Shown: piece after piece, positions 17,326-25,818 of the stretch
Numbering within the stretch: position 1 is the first letter of the stretch
Layout of the letters: each line of letters starts with the position of its first letter
From: Nonomuraea sp. NBC_00507
GTDB taxonomy: Bacteria; Actinomycetota; Actinomycetes; Streptosporangiales; Streptosporangiaceae
Assembly (NCBI RefSeq): GCF_036013525.1
Contig: NZ_CP107853.1
Location: 7,378,001-7,442,000 of the forward strand
DNA length: 64,000 nt
Reading direction: 5' to 3'
Position numbers and translations under genes: made by a program
Notes under the pieces: generated by a model
Told to the model about the DNA's origin: nothing
Seen by the model: the letters and a program-made list of their open reading frames with translations, nothing else
The model's database searches: none

Positions 17326-19283
17326 CGACCGAGATCGGCCCCGGGACCGGCACCGAGCCCGGCACCGAGGCCAGTCTGATGGCGACGGGCGGCGGCGGGC
17401 CGGTGGTGCCGAGCCCGGCGGCGGCGGTCGCGCTGCGCCCGCTGCCGCTGTCCGCCTGCCGCCTGGCCGACGGCTTCTGGGCCCGCCGGATGGCCGCCAA
17501 CCGGGCGGCCCTCCCCGTCGCCTACCAGCGGCTCAGTGAGACCGGCCACCTCGACAACCTGCGGATCGCGGCCGGTGAGACGACCGGGACCGCGAAAGGC
17601 GCCGTCTTCTGGGACTCCGACGTCTACAAATGGCTGGAGGCGGTGGCCTGGGAGCACGCGCGCCGTCCCGACCAGGCGTCGCGTGACCGGCTTCGCGAGT
17701 TGAGCCGTACCGTCGCCGCCGCCCAGGGCGACGACGGGTACCTCAACTCGGTGATGCGGTTGCGCGGCGAGGAACGATACGCGCGGCTGTGGATGAGTCA
17801 CGAGCACTACTGCGCCGGCCACCTGTTCCAGGCGGCGGTGGCGGCGGCCAGGGCGACGGGCGAGACCGGGTTGCTGCGGGTCGCGACCCGGCTGGCCGAC
17901 CATCTGGCCGGCACGTTCGGCCCCGGCGCCCGTACCGAGCTGGACGGGCACCCGGGGGTCGAGACGGCCCTGGTCGAGCTGTACCGGGAAACCGGCGTGC
18001 GGCGATACCTGGACCTGGCCCGCCACTTCGTGGACACCCGGGGGTACGGGCACGCCACCAAGCCCGGCTTCGGCCCGTCGCACTACGCAGACCCGGCGCA
18101 CTACGCCGACCGGGTGCCGGTACGCGAGGCCGCCACGGTGGAGGGGCACGCGGTGCGCGCGGTCTACTTCGCCTCCGGCGCGAGCGACGTGGCGATCGAG
18201 ACGGGCGACGACGAGCTGCTTGCCGCTCTCCGCCGGCGGTTCGACGCGATGCGCCGGCAGAAGCAGCACGTCACCGGCGGGGTCGGGTCCCGGTGGGACG
18301 GCGAGGCGTTCGGCGAGCCGTACGAGCTGCCGCCGGACCGGGCGTACGCGGAGACGTGCGCGGCGATCGGCGTCCTGCAGTGGGCCTGGCGGCTGCTGCT
18401 GGCCACCGGTGAGTGCGGGTACGCCGACCAGGTCGAGCACGTGCTCTACAACGCGGTGCTGCCCGCGGTGTCGCTGACCGGGGCGGAGTACTTCTACGTC
18501 AACACGCTGCACCGGCGTACCGGCGCCAGGGGTGAGGTGCAGCGGTCCCCGGCGCACGGCCGGCGTCCCTGGTTCAACTGCGCCTGCTGTCCGCCCAACG
18601 TGATGCGCACCCTGGCCGCTCTGCCCGCCTACCTGGCCACAGGAAGCGCCGACGGTCTGCAGGTGCACGTGTACGCCCCGGGTTCGCTGCGCTCGGGCGG
18701 GTTCGCCGTGGAGATCGACACCCGGTACCCGTGGGACGGCCGGATCGCCGTGACCGTGCGCGAAGCGCCACGGCGGCCGGTGGAACTGGCCCTGCGGGTG
18801 CCGGACTGGGCCGAAGGAGCGGCTCTGGATGGCCGGCCCGTCGCGGCCGGTGAATACGCCCGGACCCGGCGCGTCTTCCGTGCGGGCGACCGGGTGCTGC
18901 TGGAGCTGCCGATGACCGCCCGGCTCCTGCAGGCCGGCCCGCGGGTGGACGCCACCCGCGGCTGCGTCGCCGTCGCCCGCGGCCCGCTGGTGTACGCGAT
19001 CGAACAGGCCGACCAGCCGCCCGGCGTCGTCCTGGAGGACATCCGCATCGACCCGTCCGCCCCACTGCGGCCCGAGCACCGGCCGGACCTGCTCGACGGG
19101 GTGACCGTGCTGCGCACCCAGGGTCTGGTGGTCGCCTGCGAGGCCGCGACCCCTTACCGCCGGTACGGCGAGCCGGCCGCCGCCGCGAGAGCGGTGCCCG
19201 TGACACTCATCCCGTACTACGCCTGGGCCAACCGTGGCCCGCACGCGATGCGGGTATGGATACCGACCGACCCCGCCACGTGA
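17322..19283 (+). CDS. GH127 beta-L-arabinofuranosidase-like enzyme
   Basis: A 653-residue protein of the GH127 (alpha/alpha)6-barrel family, which removes beta-L-arabinofuranose with a cysteine nucleophile. The Cys/zinc motif FNCACCPPN is present with Cys420, Cys422 and Cys423, as in the characterised Bifidobacterium enzyme. Further landmarks are the start RLADGFWARRM and HVTGGVGSRWDGEAFGEPYE. There is no export signal and the first 45 residues are a low-complexity Gly/Thr/Pro extension, so it should act on imported oligosaccharides. The ATG overlaps the sialidase-fold stop. Confidence 0.88.
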   Translation: MTTEIGPGTGTEPGTEASLMATGGGGPVVPSPAAAVALRPLPLSACRLADGFWARRMAANRAALPVAYQRLSETGHLDNLRIAAGETTGTAKGAVFWDSDVYKWLEAVAWEHARRPDQASRDRLRELSRTVAAAQGDDGYLNSVMRLRGEERYARLWMSHEHYCAGHLFQAAVAAARATGETGLLRVATRLADHLAGTFGPGARTELDGHPGVETALVELYRETGVRRYLDLARHFVDTRGYGHATKPGFGPSHYADPAHYADRVPVREAATVEGHAVRAVYFASGASDVAIETGDDELLAALRRRFDAMRRQKQHVTGGVGSRWDGEAFGEPYELPPDRAYAETCAAIGVLQWAWRLLLATGECGYADQVEHVLYNAVLPAVSLTGAEYFYVNTLHRRTGARGEVQRSPAHGRRPWFNCACCPPNVMRTLAALPAYLATGSADGLQVHVYAPGSLRSGGFAVEIDTRYPWDGRIAVTVREAPRRPVELALRVPDWAEGAALDGRPVAAGEYARTRRVFRAGDRVLLELPMTARLLQAGPRVDATRGCVAVARGPLVYAIEQADQPPGVVLEDIRIDPSAPLRPEHRPDLLDGVTVLRTQGLVVACEAATPYRRYGEPAAAARAVPVTLIPYYAWANRGPHAMRVWIPTDPAT

Positions 19284-19291
19284 AGGACCAC

Positions 19292-21130
19292 ATGACCGAC
19301 TACGCGAACATCCAGGCCTCGCTCGCACGGGGCTGGAACACCTGGGACACGCGCAGCGTGCTCACCCAGGTGCTCCTCCCCGACGCGCTTGGCCTGTCAC
19401 TCGGACTGAAGGAGTACTACCGGGGCACGTCGCTGCGGACCGCGCAGATCGGCCGCCGCACGGAGGGCGCGGAGACCGTCACCCTGGGCCGGCACGCCTA
19501 CGACGGCGGCTACACCGAGGCGAGCGTGACGTGGGCCGGCATCACGATCCGGGTGCAGACCGCGCATGCGGGAGACGACCTGGTCGTGCTGGTGACGCCC
19601 ACCGCCAACCAGCAAAAGAGCGCCCTGCTGACGGTCGGCGTCGGTTACCTGTGGAACCGGCCGGGCTCCGTCAGCCGCGACGGCGATCGGATCATCGCCA
19701 CGGGGCCGGGCGGGAGCATCGACGTCCACGGCACCGCCGCGCACGTCGACGACCCGTATACCGACATCGACGGGCCGTACCTGGCGATGGAGCTGACCGG
19801 CGCCCTCGGGATCAGCACCGGCCGCGCCCGTGACCTGCGGGAGATCGCGGCGATCGTGGCCCGCGCCGCCGACGGGATCGGCGAGGCCGGCACGGATCCG
19901 CTGGCCCAGCACCGCGAGATCGTCAGGGACGCCATCTCCTGGAACACCATCTACGAGCCGGCCGGGTCCCGGGTGATCACCACCGTCAGCCGGCTCTGGA
20001 ACGTCGGCAAGCGCGGCGGCTACGCGCTGTTCTGCTGGGACGCGTTCTTCAACGCGCTGCTGGCGGCCGTGTCGAGCAAGGAGCTCGCCTACGTCAACAC
20101 GGTCGAGATGCTCCGGGCACTGACCCCGGAGGGCTTCGTCCCGAACGTCGAGCAAGGCACGGGCCGCAAGACGTACGACGGGTCGCAGCCGCCCGTCGGC
20201 TCGCTGGTCACCCGGGAGCTCTACCGCAGGTACGCCGACCGCTGGTTCCTGGAGGAGGCCTTCGGCCCGCTGCTGTCCTGGAACCGCTGGTGGTGGCGGG
20301 TACGGAGGGACGGTGATCTGCTGTGCGCCGGCTCGACGTACTTCGACCCCGAGTTCCCCTCGCCGCAGGACATCCCACGCATCCACCAGCACTTCGGCGC
20401 GACCTGCGAGACGGGCTGGGACGGGCATCCGGTCTTCGACGACGTGCCCTTCGACCAGTCGAAGAGCCTGCTCGCCGCCCACGACGTGGGGCTGAACAGC
20501 CTGTACGCGGCCGACTGTGAGGCGCTCGCCGACATCGCGGACATCCTGGGCGACCGGGCGGCCGCCACGGAGCTGCGCGCCCGGCACGCGGCCGTCGTGG
20601 CGGCGATGGAGTCCCTGTGGGACGAGCGGAGCGGCATCTACCGCAGCAGGCGCACCGACACCGGGCTGCCGACCGAGCGGCTGTCCACGATGAGCTTCTA
20701 CCCCTTCCTGGCCGGCGTCGGACTCGGCGAACGGGCCGCGCGGATGGTGTCCGGTCACCTGACGACCGGCGACGGCTTCGGCGGCGAATGGATCCTGCCC
20801 TCCTCGCCGCGCAGCGAGCCGGTGGATCTCAGCGAGGGCAGCTACTGGTCGGGCCGGGCGTGGCCGCCGGTGAACTTCCTCGTCTACCTGGGCCTGCTGC
20901 GCGCGGGGGAGCGGGACGCGGCCGCATGGCTGGCCGAGGGCAGCTCCAGGCTCGTGCTGAAGGAATGGAACCAGCACCGTCACGTGCACGAGAACTACTC
21001 CAGCATCCATGGCGGCGCGTGCGACAAACCCAACAGCGAGCCCTTCCAGACCTGGGGCGCGCTGCTGAGCCTCATTGTCCTCCTGGAACGCGGCGAGGTG
21101 GACTTCTTCATGAAGGACGGCCTGGCGTGA
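19292..21130 (+). CDS. (alpha/alpha)6 glycoside hydrolase, MGH/GH63-like
   Basis: A 612-residue cytosolic enzyme. After an N-terminal beta-sandwich (RGWNTWDTRSVL through about residue 200) comes an (alpha/alpha)6 toroid with acidic motifs FCWDAFFNALL, TGWDGHPVFDD and SYWSGRAWPPVN, as in mannosylglycerate hydrolase and GH63 proteins. I start at the ATG with GAAGGA eight bases upstream rather than an earlier in-frame ATG within the GH127 gene. Specificity is not readable. Its last 23 bp overlap the convergent FAD-oxidoreductase gene. Confidence 0.8.
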   Translation: MTDYANIQASLARGWNTWDTRSVLTQVLLPDALGLSLGLKEYYRGTSLRTAQIGRRTEGAETVTLGRHAYDGGYTEASVTWAGITIRVQTAHAGDDLVVLVTPTANQQKSALLTVGVGYLWNRPGSVSRDGDRIIATGPGGSIDVHGTAAHVDDPYTDIDGPYLAMELTGALGISTGRARDLREIAAIVARAADGIGEAGTDPLAQHREIVRDAISWNTIYEPAGSRVITTVSRLWNVGKRGGYALFCWDAFFNALLAAVSSKELAYVNTVEMLRALTPEGFVPNVEQGTGRKTYDGSQPPVGSLVTRELYRRYADRWFLEEAFGPLLSWNRWWWRVRRDGDLLCAGSTYFDPEFPSPQDIPRIHQHFGATCETGWDGHPVFDDVPFDQSKSLLAAHDVGLNSLYAADCEALADIADILGDRAAATELRARHAAVVAAMESLWDERSGIYRSRRTDTGLPTERLSTMSFYPFLAGVGLGERAARMVSGHLTTGDGFGGEWILPSSPRSEPVDLSEGSYWSGRAWPPVNFLVYLGLLRAGERDAAAWLAEGSSRLVLKEWNQHRHVHENYSSIHGGACDKPNSEPFQTWGALLSLIVLLERGEVDFFMKDGLA

Positions 21131-22406
21131 GCGCGGCGCGCAGCTCGGCGGCGTCGACCTCGGCGGGCGGCAGGCCGGACGCGGCCGCGAGGGCCGCCGC
21201 CGTTCCCGCGGCCTGACCCATGGCCATGCACTGGGCCATCGATCGGACGGACGCGTGCGCGTCGTGGGTGGCCGACAGGCACCGGCCGGCGACGAGCAGT
21301 CCGGGCACGTCCTGGGGCAGCAGGCACCGGTACGGCACGCCGTAGGTCATCCCGGCCGGCTCGCCCCCGACGTACCGCCAGATGGTGGACGAGCCGGCCG
21401 CGTGGTCCTCGATGGGCGCCCCGCATTGGGCGATCTCGTCGGGGAAACGGCGGCCGGACAAGACGTCCTCGCGGGTCAGGACGTACCTGCCGATGAGGCG
21501 GCGGCTCTCCCGCACGCCGATGCGGACGGAGATGCCCAGCAGATACGCCTGCGCGTACCCGGGGACCCGGGCCTTCAGGAAACGCACGTATTCGCGTACC
21601 TGACGGCGGCCCTCCCGCTCGGCCGCGGACAACTCCCACGGGTCCAGCGGGTTGACGTCGCTGACGCGCGTCATGTTCGTGTGGACCACGCCCGGGAGCA
21701 CCGTGCGGTGCGCGGAGCCTTCGGTCCGCGGCAGGGCGAACTCGCCCGACGCGGCCGCCTCCCGCATCAGCCGGTGCAGCTCCGCGGTCGGTGTCGCGGC
21801 GAGGTCCACGTTGCCCAGCCGGAAGGTTGCGGTGAGCGGCTGCACCCGCTGGTCGCCGTCGGGGCGTTCGACCGCGGCGCCGGCCCGCCACGCCAGCTCC
21901 GCGTCGCCGGTGGCGTCCACGAACACGGCCCCGATGATCCGCCGCGCGCCCGCCTTCGTCTCGGCGACCACCTCGGCGATCCTGCCGCCGTCCATGACCA
22001 CGCGGCTGATCGTGGCGTGCAGGAGCGTCTCGGCGCCCGCCTCCTCAGTCAGCTCGTCCCAGGCCAGTTTCAGCGCCTCCGGCTCGTACGTCACGCCGGT
22101 GCCCGCTCCGTAGGTGTTGGGCCGCTCGAACGCCTGCTCCCACGACAGGAGCCGCTCGCACAGCTCCCAGCCGATCCCGCCCACCACGCGATCGGCCCGC
22201 CCGGGAGCGTAGAAGCCGTAGAACGTGTCGAGCACCGCGGCACCGGTTCCGCCCAGGAACCCCGACGCCTCGACGAGCAGGGTCCGGGCGCCCGAGCGTG
22301 CCGCGGCCACCGCGGCGGCGCACCCGGCCGATCCGCCGCCGACCACCACGACGTCGCCGCGCCACAGGACCGGGACGGCCCGCACCTGTTCGACGGTCAG
22401 CCTCAC
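21108..22406 (-). CDS. FAD-dependent oxidoreductase (FAD_oxidored family), second copy type
   Basis: A 432-residue flavoprotein: VVVGGGSAGCAAAVAAA at about 20-36, acidic end of strand two LLVEASGFLGGTG, and a C-terminal FAD loop PGLLVAGRCLSATHDAHAS. It resembles the enzyme at 7,000-8,604 in layout but differs widely in sequence. The motif RESRRLIGRYVLT is common in this family. The GTG start overlaps the SDR stop as GTGA, so the flavoenzyme, dehydrogenase and isomerase-like protein form one leftward operon. Likely oxidises a sugar or polyol derivative; substrate not determinable. Confidence 0.85.
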   Translation of the reverse strand: MRLTVEQVRAVPVLWRGDVVVVGGGSAGCAAAVAAARSGARTLLVEASGFLGGTGAAVLDTFYGFYAPGRADRVVGGIGWELCERLLSWEQAFERPNTYGAGTGVTYEPEALKLAWDELTEEAGAETLLHATISRVVMDGGRIAEVVAETKAGARRIIGAVFVDATGDAELAWRAGAAVERPDGDQRVQPLTATFRLGNVDLAATPTAELHRLMREAAASGEFALPRTEGSAHRTVLPGVVHTNMTRVSDVNPLDPWELSAAEREGRRQVREYVRFLKARVPGYAQAYLLGISVRIGVRESRRLIGRYVLTREDVLSGRRFPDEIAQCGAPIEDHAAGSSTIWRYVGGEPAGMTYGVPYRCLLPQDVPGLLVAGRCLSATHDAHASVRSMAQCMAMGQAAGTAAALAAASGLPPAEVDAAELRAALTPGRPS

Positions 22407-23095
22407 CGCAGGTGCCACCCTCCGTCGACGGGGACGACCGCGCCGGTCGTACGCCGGGCCGCGGCCGACAGCAGCCACATCACCACGTCCGCGACCTCCT
22501 GCGGCGTGCACGCCGTGCCGCCGAGCGGCATCAGCTCGGCCATCCGCGCTGCGATCTCCGGGGAGTCCAGCGCGCGCCGGGCCATCGGGGTGTCCACCAG
22601 CCCGGCGGCCACCAGGTTCACCCGCACTCCCGCGGGCGCGGCGTCGAACGCGGCCGAGCGCACGAGCGGGATCAGCGCGCCCTTCGCGCTGGCGTACGCC
22701 ACGGTCCGGAAGTCGTGGTCCAGCGACGTGGCGAGGGCCGACCCCACGATCACGATCGACCCGCCCCGCCCGAGCCTCGGGATGGCCGCCCTGAGCAGGC
22801 GGAAGGCGGACTCGTGGTTCACCCGGTGCACCTCCGCCCACGCCTCGTCGGTGCAGCCGGTGATCGGGCCGTCGCCCAGCCGGCGGCCTGACATGCCGAT
22901 CGCGTGCACGACGCCGTCGAGCCCGCCGAGCGCCGCGTGCGCCTGGGAGATCGCCTCCTCGGCGCCGCCGGGCCGGGTGACGTCCGTCGTGCTGACGTCC
23001 ACGCCGTACACCTGGCCGCCGGACGCGCGCACCGTTTCGGCGCACGCGCTGCCGATGCCGCCCTCGCGACCCGCCACGAGAACCCGCATCGTCAT
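22403..23095 (-). CDS. SDR-family NAD(P)-dependent oxidoreductase
   Basis: A 230-residue short-chain dehydrogenase. The nucleotide-binding motif is atypical, GREGGIGSA at 8-16, with D in VYGVDVS at the end of strand two, which favours NAD over NADP. The catalytic serine is in IVIVGSALATS and the YxxxK pair in VAYASAKGAL. The ending VDGGWHL is classic for the family. ATGA overlap with the SIS gene upstream and GTGA overlap with the flavoenzyme downstream place it in a tightly coupled operon. Confidence 0.9.
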   Translation of the reverse strand: MTMRVLVAGREGGIGSACAETVRASGGQVYGVDVSTTDVTRPGGAEEAISQAHAALGGLDGVVHAIGMSGRRLGDGPITGCTDEAWAEVHRVNHESAFRLLRAAIPRLGRGGSIVIVGSALATSLDHDFRTVAYASAKGALIPLVRSAAFDAAPAGVRVNLVAAGLVDTPMARRALDSPEIAARMAELMPLGGTACTPQEVADVVMWLLSAAARRTTGAVVPVDGGWHLR

Positions 23096-23868
23096 CTCCC
23101 TTCCGCGCGCAGCGTCCCGGCCGCGCGCCGGGCGAAGTCGAGGTACGCCGCCTCGAACAGCTCCGAGCTGCGCTCCTCGCCCACCAGACGGGAGCTGGTG
23201 ATGACCGGCGGGACGATGCCGTCGGCGGCCAGCAGGCGGGCCGTGCGCACCTTGATCTCGTTCACGATCGCCACCGCGGTGAACGTGCTCACCGGGCCGA
23301 TGGGCTCGTCCACGCCGCCCACCTGGCACAGCGCGTCCCCGACCGGCGAGCACAGGTCGATGACGACGTCCCCGTGGTCGGCCAGGCGGGTCCCGCTCGG
23401 GTGGCGTGCCGGACCCGCGTTCGACTCGGCCAGGGACGTCACGACGATCACCGGGAGGCCGGCCTTCCTGGCGCCGATGGCCATCTCGATGGGCACGGCG
23501 TTCAGCCCGCTGACGCTGAAGACCATCAGGCTGTCGCGCGGCCGGAGCCGGAAGTTGGCCAGGATCTGGTCGGCGAGCCCTTGGACGCGTTCGATGAACA
23601 TGGCCTGGCGCTGTCCGTTCGCGCCGACCACTTGGTTGTGGAAGGTCATCGAGAGCTCGACGATGGGATGGAACCCGGGGAACGATCCGTACCGCGGGAA
23701 GATCTCCTCGACGGGCATCCTGGAGTGGCCGGTGCCGAACGCGTAGACGACGCCGTCACCGGCGATCGAGCGCGCGGCCAGCGCGGCCGCCCGCTCGATG
23801 GCGGCCTCCTGCGTCCGTCGGACCTCCTCCAGCACCTTCTGCGCCGCGGAAATCCAGCTCATGGTCAT
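23092..23868 (-). CDS. SIS-domain sugar isomerase-like protein (UPF0309 type)
   Basis: A 258-residue protein with a single phosphosugar-binding SIS domain. The phosphate loop is VYAFGTGHSRM and a second loop is VFSVSGLNAVPIEMA. Proteins of this build (UPF0309) bind sugar phosphates and are usually near amino-sugar or sugar-acid genes; no reaction is established. GGAG precedes the ATG. It is the first gene of the leftward operon, whose promoter shares 193 bp with the GntR operon and holds two identical operators. Confidence 0.85.
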   Translation of the reverse strand: MTMSWISAAQKVLEEVRRTQEAAIERAAALAARSIAGDGVVYAFGTGHSRMPVEEIFPRYGSFPGFHPIVELSMTFHNQVVGANGQRQAMFIERVQGLADQILANFRLRPRDSLMVFSVSGLNAVPIEMAIGARKAGLPVIVVTSLAESNAGPARHPSGTRLADHGDVVIDLCSPVGDALCQVGGVDEPIGPVSTFTAVAIVNEIKVRTARLLAADGIVPPVITSSRLVGEERSSELFEAAYLDFARRAAGTLRAEGR

Positions 23869-23941
23869 CAGGAGTCTCCATCTGTGTGATCGACGTGAGG
23901 CGCCGCCATGAGCGCGGCACCGAGCGCGCCCATTAGTCCAA

Positions 23942-23955
23942 CCTGTCTAGACTGG
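23942..23955. promoter_or_regulatory. GntR/HutC-type operator, copy 1
   Basis: CCTGTCTAGACTGG, a near-palindrome on the core GTCTAGAC. HutC/DasR-type GntR proteins recognise TGGTCTAGACCA-like sites. It lies 74 bp before the SIS gene and has an almost identical second copy 70 bp to the right. Confidence 0.7.
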
Positions 23956-23961
23956 TGCCCT

Positions 23962-23973
23962 GAAGTTAACTTC
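23962..23973. promoter_or_regulatory. Perfect 12-bp palindrome GAAGTTAACTTC between the two GntR operators
   Basis: The sequence is its own reverse complement and occupies an AT-rich patch midway in the divergent promoter. It does not resemble the flanking operators, so it may bind a second regulator or be part of a promoter. Confidence 0.4.
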
Positions 23974-24011
23974 GTGCCGGTACATCGTCAAGAGACCCGA
24001 TGGCCCGGATG

Positions 24012-24025
24012 CCTGTCTAGACTGT
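24012..24025. promoter_or_regulatory. GntR/HutC-type operator, copy 2
   Basis: CCTGTCTAGACTGT, identical to copy 1 in its first 13 bases. It sits about 37 bp before the GTG of the GntR gene, placed to autoregulate that operon. Confidence 0.7.
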
Positions 24026-24061
24026 CCGTATGCATAAGGGTCGAGCATCCCGGGTGCGGCC

Positions 24062-24769
24062 GTGACGAGGAGATCGATCCCTCGGCACCAAGCCGTCGAG
24101 CGGCACCTGCGCAGCCGGATCGCCAACCTGCGTCCCGGGGACGCGGTGGAGTCGGACGCGGAGCTGTCCGCCCTGTTCGACGTCAGCAGGATGACCGTGC
24201 GCCAGGCCACCCAGCGCCTCGTCGAGGAGGGGCTCATCTACCGCGTGCCGGGGGTCGGCACCTTCGTGGCCGAGCCCAAAGTGCATCGCGACATCGCGCG
24301 GCTGCGCTCGTTCACCGAGGAGATGGCCGGGCGCGGAGCGGTGGCCCGCTCACGGATCCTGGTGGCGGAGCTCCGCACCGGCACCGCCGACGAGGTCGCC
24401 GCGCTCCACCTGCCCCCGCGGACGAGGGTGACGCACGTGCGGCGGCTCCGGCTCGCCGACGACAGACCCGTCGCGATCGAGGACGTCGTGCTCCCCATGT
24501 CCTGCGGCGCCGTGCTGAACGAGGACCTCGAGCGCGGCTCCTTGCACGACGCGCTGCGGGCCCTCGGCGAGGTCCCCACGAGCGCCACGGGGACACTCGT
24601 CGCCGTCAACGCGGGCGGCGAGGACGCGAAGCTGCTCGAGATCGCCCCGGGCGCGGCGCTGCTCGTCGAGGAGCGCCTCATCCTCGACCAGAACGGCCAG
24701 CCCCTGGAGAAGACCCAGACCCGGTACGCGGGCGAGGAGTTCGTCTTCCACGTCACGCTGGCGCGCTAG
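24062..24769 (+). CDS. GntR-family regulator, HutC/DasR subfamily (UTRA domain)
   Basis: A 235-residue regulator. Winged helix at about 5-72 with LRPGDAVESDAELSALFDVSRMTVRQA (split: DAELSALFDVSRMTVRQAT is the recognition region) and wing GVGTFVAEP. Residues 80-235 form a UTRA ligand domain with LRSFTEEMAGRG at its start. Relatives sense phosphorylated sugars or amino sugars. The GTG start has no clear Shine-Dalgarno and may be nearly leaderless. Two matching operators flank its promoter, so it very likely controls both this operon and the divergent one. Confidence 0.9.
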   Translation: MTRRSIPRHQAVERHLRSRIANLRPGDAVESDAELSALFDVSRMTVRQATQRLVEEGLIYRVPGVGTFVAEPKVHRDIARLRSFTEEMAGRGAVARSRILVAELRTGTADEVAALHLPPRTRVTHVRRLRLADDRPVAIEDVVLPMSCGAVLNEDLERGSLHDALRALGEVPTSATGTLVAVNAGGEDAKLLEIAPGAALLVEERLILDQNGQPLEKTQTRYAGEEFVFHVTLAR

Positions 24770-24785
24770 CGAACGGAGCCCTGAC

Positions 24786-25736
24786 GTGACGGAGGTCATG
24801 ACGGTCCTCGGGCCGGTGGCGGCATCGGAGCTGGGATACCTCGACGCGCACGAACATCTCTTTCTGCGCACCCCCGCGCTGCCCGGCGAGGAGTTCTGGG
24901 ACGAGGCGAAGTCCACCGCCGAGGCGGCCACGGTGCGCGCCAGCGGGATCGGCGCCGTCGTCGATCTGACGCCCGTCGGCCTCGGGCGGCGCCCGGCGGC
25001 GCTGGCCAAGCTGGCCGCCGGAACGGGGCTGCACGTCGTGGCGGCGACCGGCTATCACCGCTCGGCGCACTACCCGGCCTGGCACTGGGCCCGCGAGGTC
25101 TCCGACGACGTCCTCCTCGACGTCGTCCTCACCGACCTCACGATCGGCATCGACGAACGTGACTGGGCGGGTCCGCGGCCCGTGCCGTCGACGGTGCGGG
25201 CCGGCATCGTGAAGCTCGGCGCGTCGTACCAGCGCATCACGGCCGAGGAGGACCGATGGTTCCGCGCCGGGGCCGAGGCGGCCCTGCGCACCGGTGTGCC
25301 GGTGGCGGTGCATTGCGAGACGGGGACGGCCGCCCACGAGATCCTCGACCGGCTGGCCGTCCTCGGCGTCCCCGCCCACCGGGTCCTGCTGTGCCACACC
25401 GACCGCAACGCCGACCTGGAGCTGCACCGCGAGCTTGTCGCTCGCGGCGCCTACCTGGTCTACGACACGGTGGGCCGGATCAAGTACGGGCCCGACTCAC
25501 GCATCCTGGACCTCATCGAGGGCATGGCCGCCGCCGGGTTGGCCGATCACCTCTGCCTCGGCACTGACGTCGGCCGTCGCTCGATGCTCCGCGCGTACGG
25601 CGGAGGACCGGGCATGGACGTCCTCGGCCGGGTCTTCCTGCCGCGCCTCGAACGCCGGCTCGGCCGCGCCATGGTCGATGTGATCATGAGGGACGCGCCC
25701 GCCGCCCTGTTCTCCGGCGCTCGGCCGCGTACATAG
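24786..25736 (+). CDS. Phosphotriesterase-family metal-dependent hydrolase (putative sugar lactonase)
   Basis: A 316-residue amidohydrolase-superfamily barrel. Metal ligands are readable: His22 and His24 in DAHEHLF, the bridging Lys143 in GIVKLGA, then HCETG, LLCHTDRN and the catalytic Asp in LGTDVGRR. Some characterised COG1735 members are lactonases for phosphorylated sugar lactones, which fits the dehydrogenases and SIS protein next door better than a phosphotriester. GTG start with GGAG upstream, 16 bp after gntR. Lactonase role is inference. Confidence 0.85.
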   Translation: MTEVMTVLGPVAASELGYLDAHEHLFLRTPALPGEEFWDEAKSTAEAATVRASGIGAVVDLTPVGLGRRPAALAKLAAGTGLHVVAATGYHRSAHYPAWHWAREVSDDVLLDVVLTDLTIGIDERDWAGPRPVPSTVRAGIVKLGASYQRITAEEDRWFRAGAEAALRTGVPVAVHCETGTAAHEILDRLAVLGVPAHRVLLCHTDRNADLELHRELVARGAYLVYDTVGRIKYGPDSRILDLIEGMAAAGLADHLCLGTDVGRRSMLRAYGGGPGMDVLGRVFLPRLERRLGRAMVDVIMRDAPAALFSGARPRT

Positions 25737-25818
25737 AGCCGCGGCTGACTGGGCACACCAACGCCGTGCCCCATGTGGGTGGCCAAGAAGGTCCTCCAGC
25801 AGAGAGGTGTGGCATGAC

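Noticed and set aside
15082..19328. Very long open frames on the minus strand across the sialidase-fold and GH127 genes
   Set aside because: They are antisense shadows: compositions rich in Arg/Gly/His/Val with no recognisable domain, while the plus strand carries complete families.
24786..25736. Organophosphate-degrading phosphotriesterase
   Set aside because: The metal ligands fit the superfamily, but context is sugar-like and many family members are lactonases; no evidence supports organophosphate activity.
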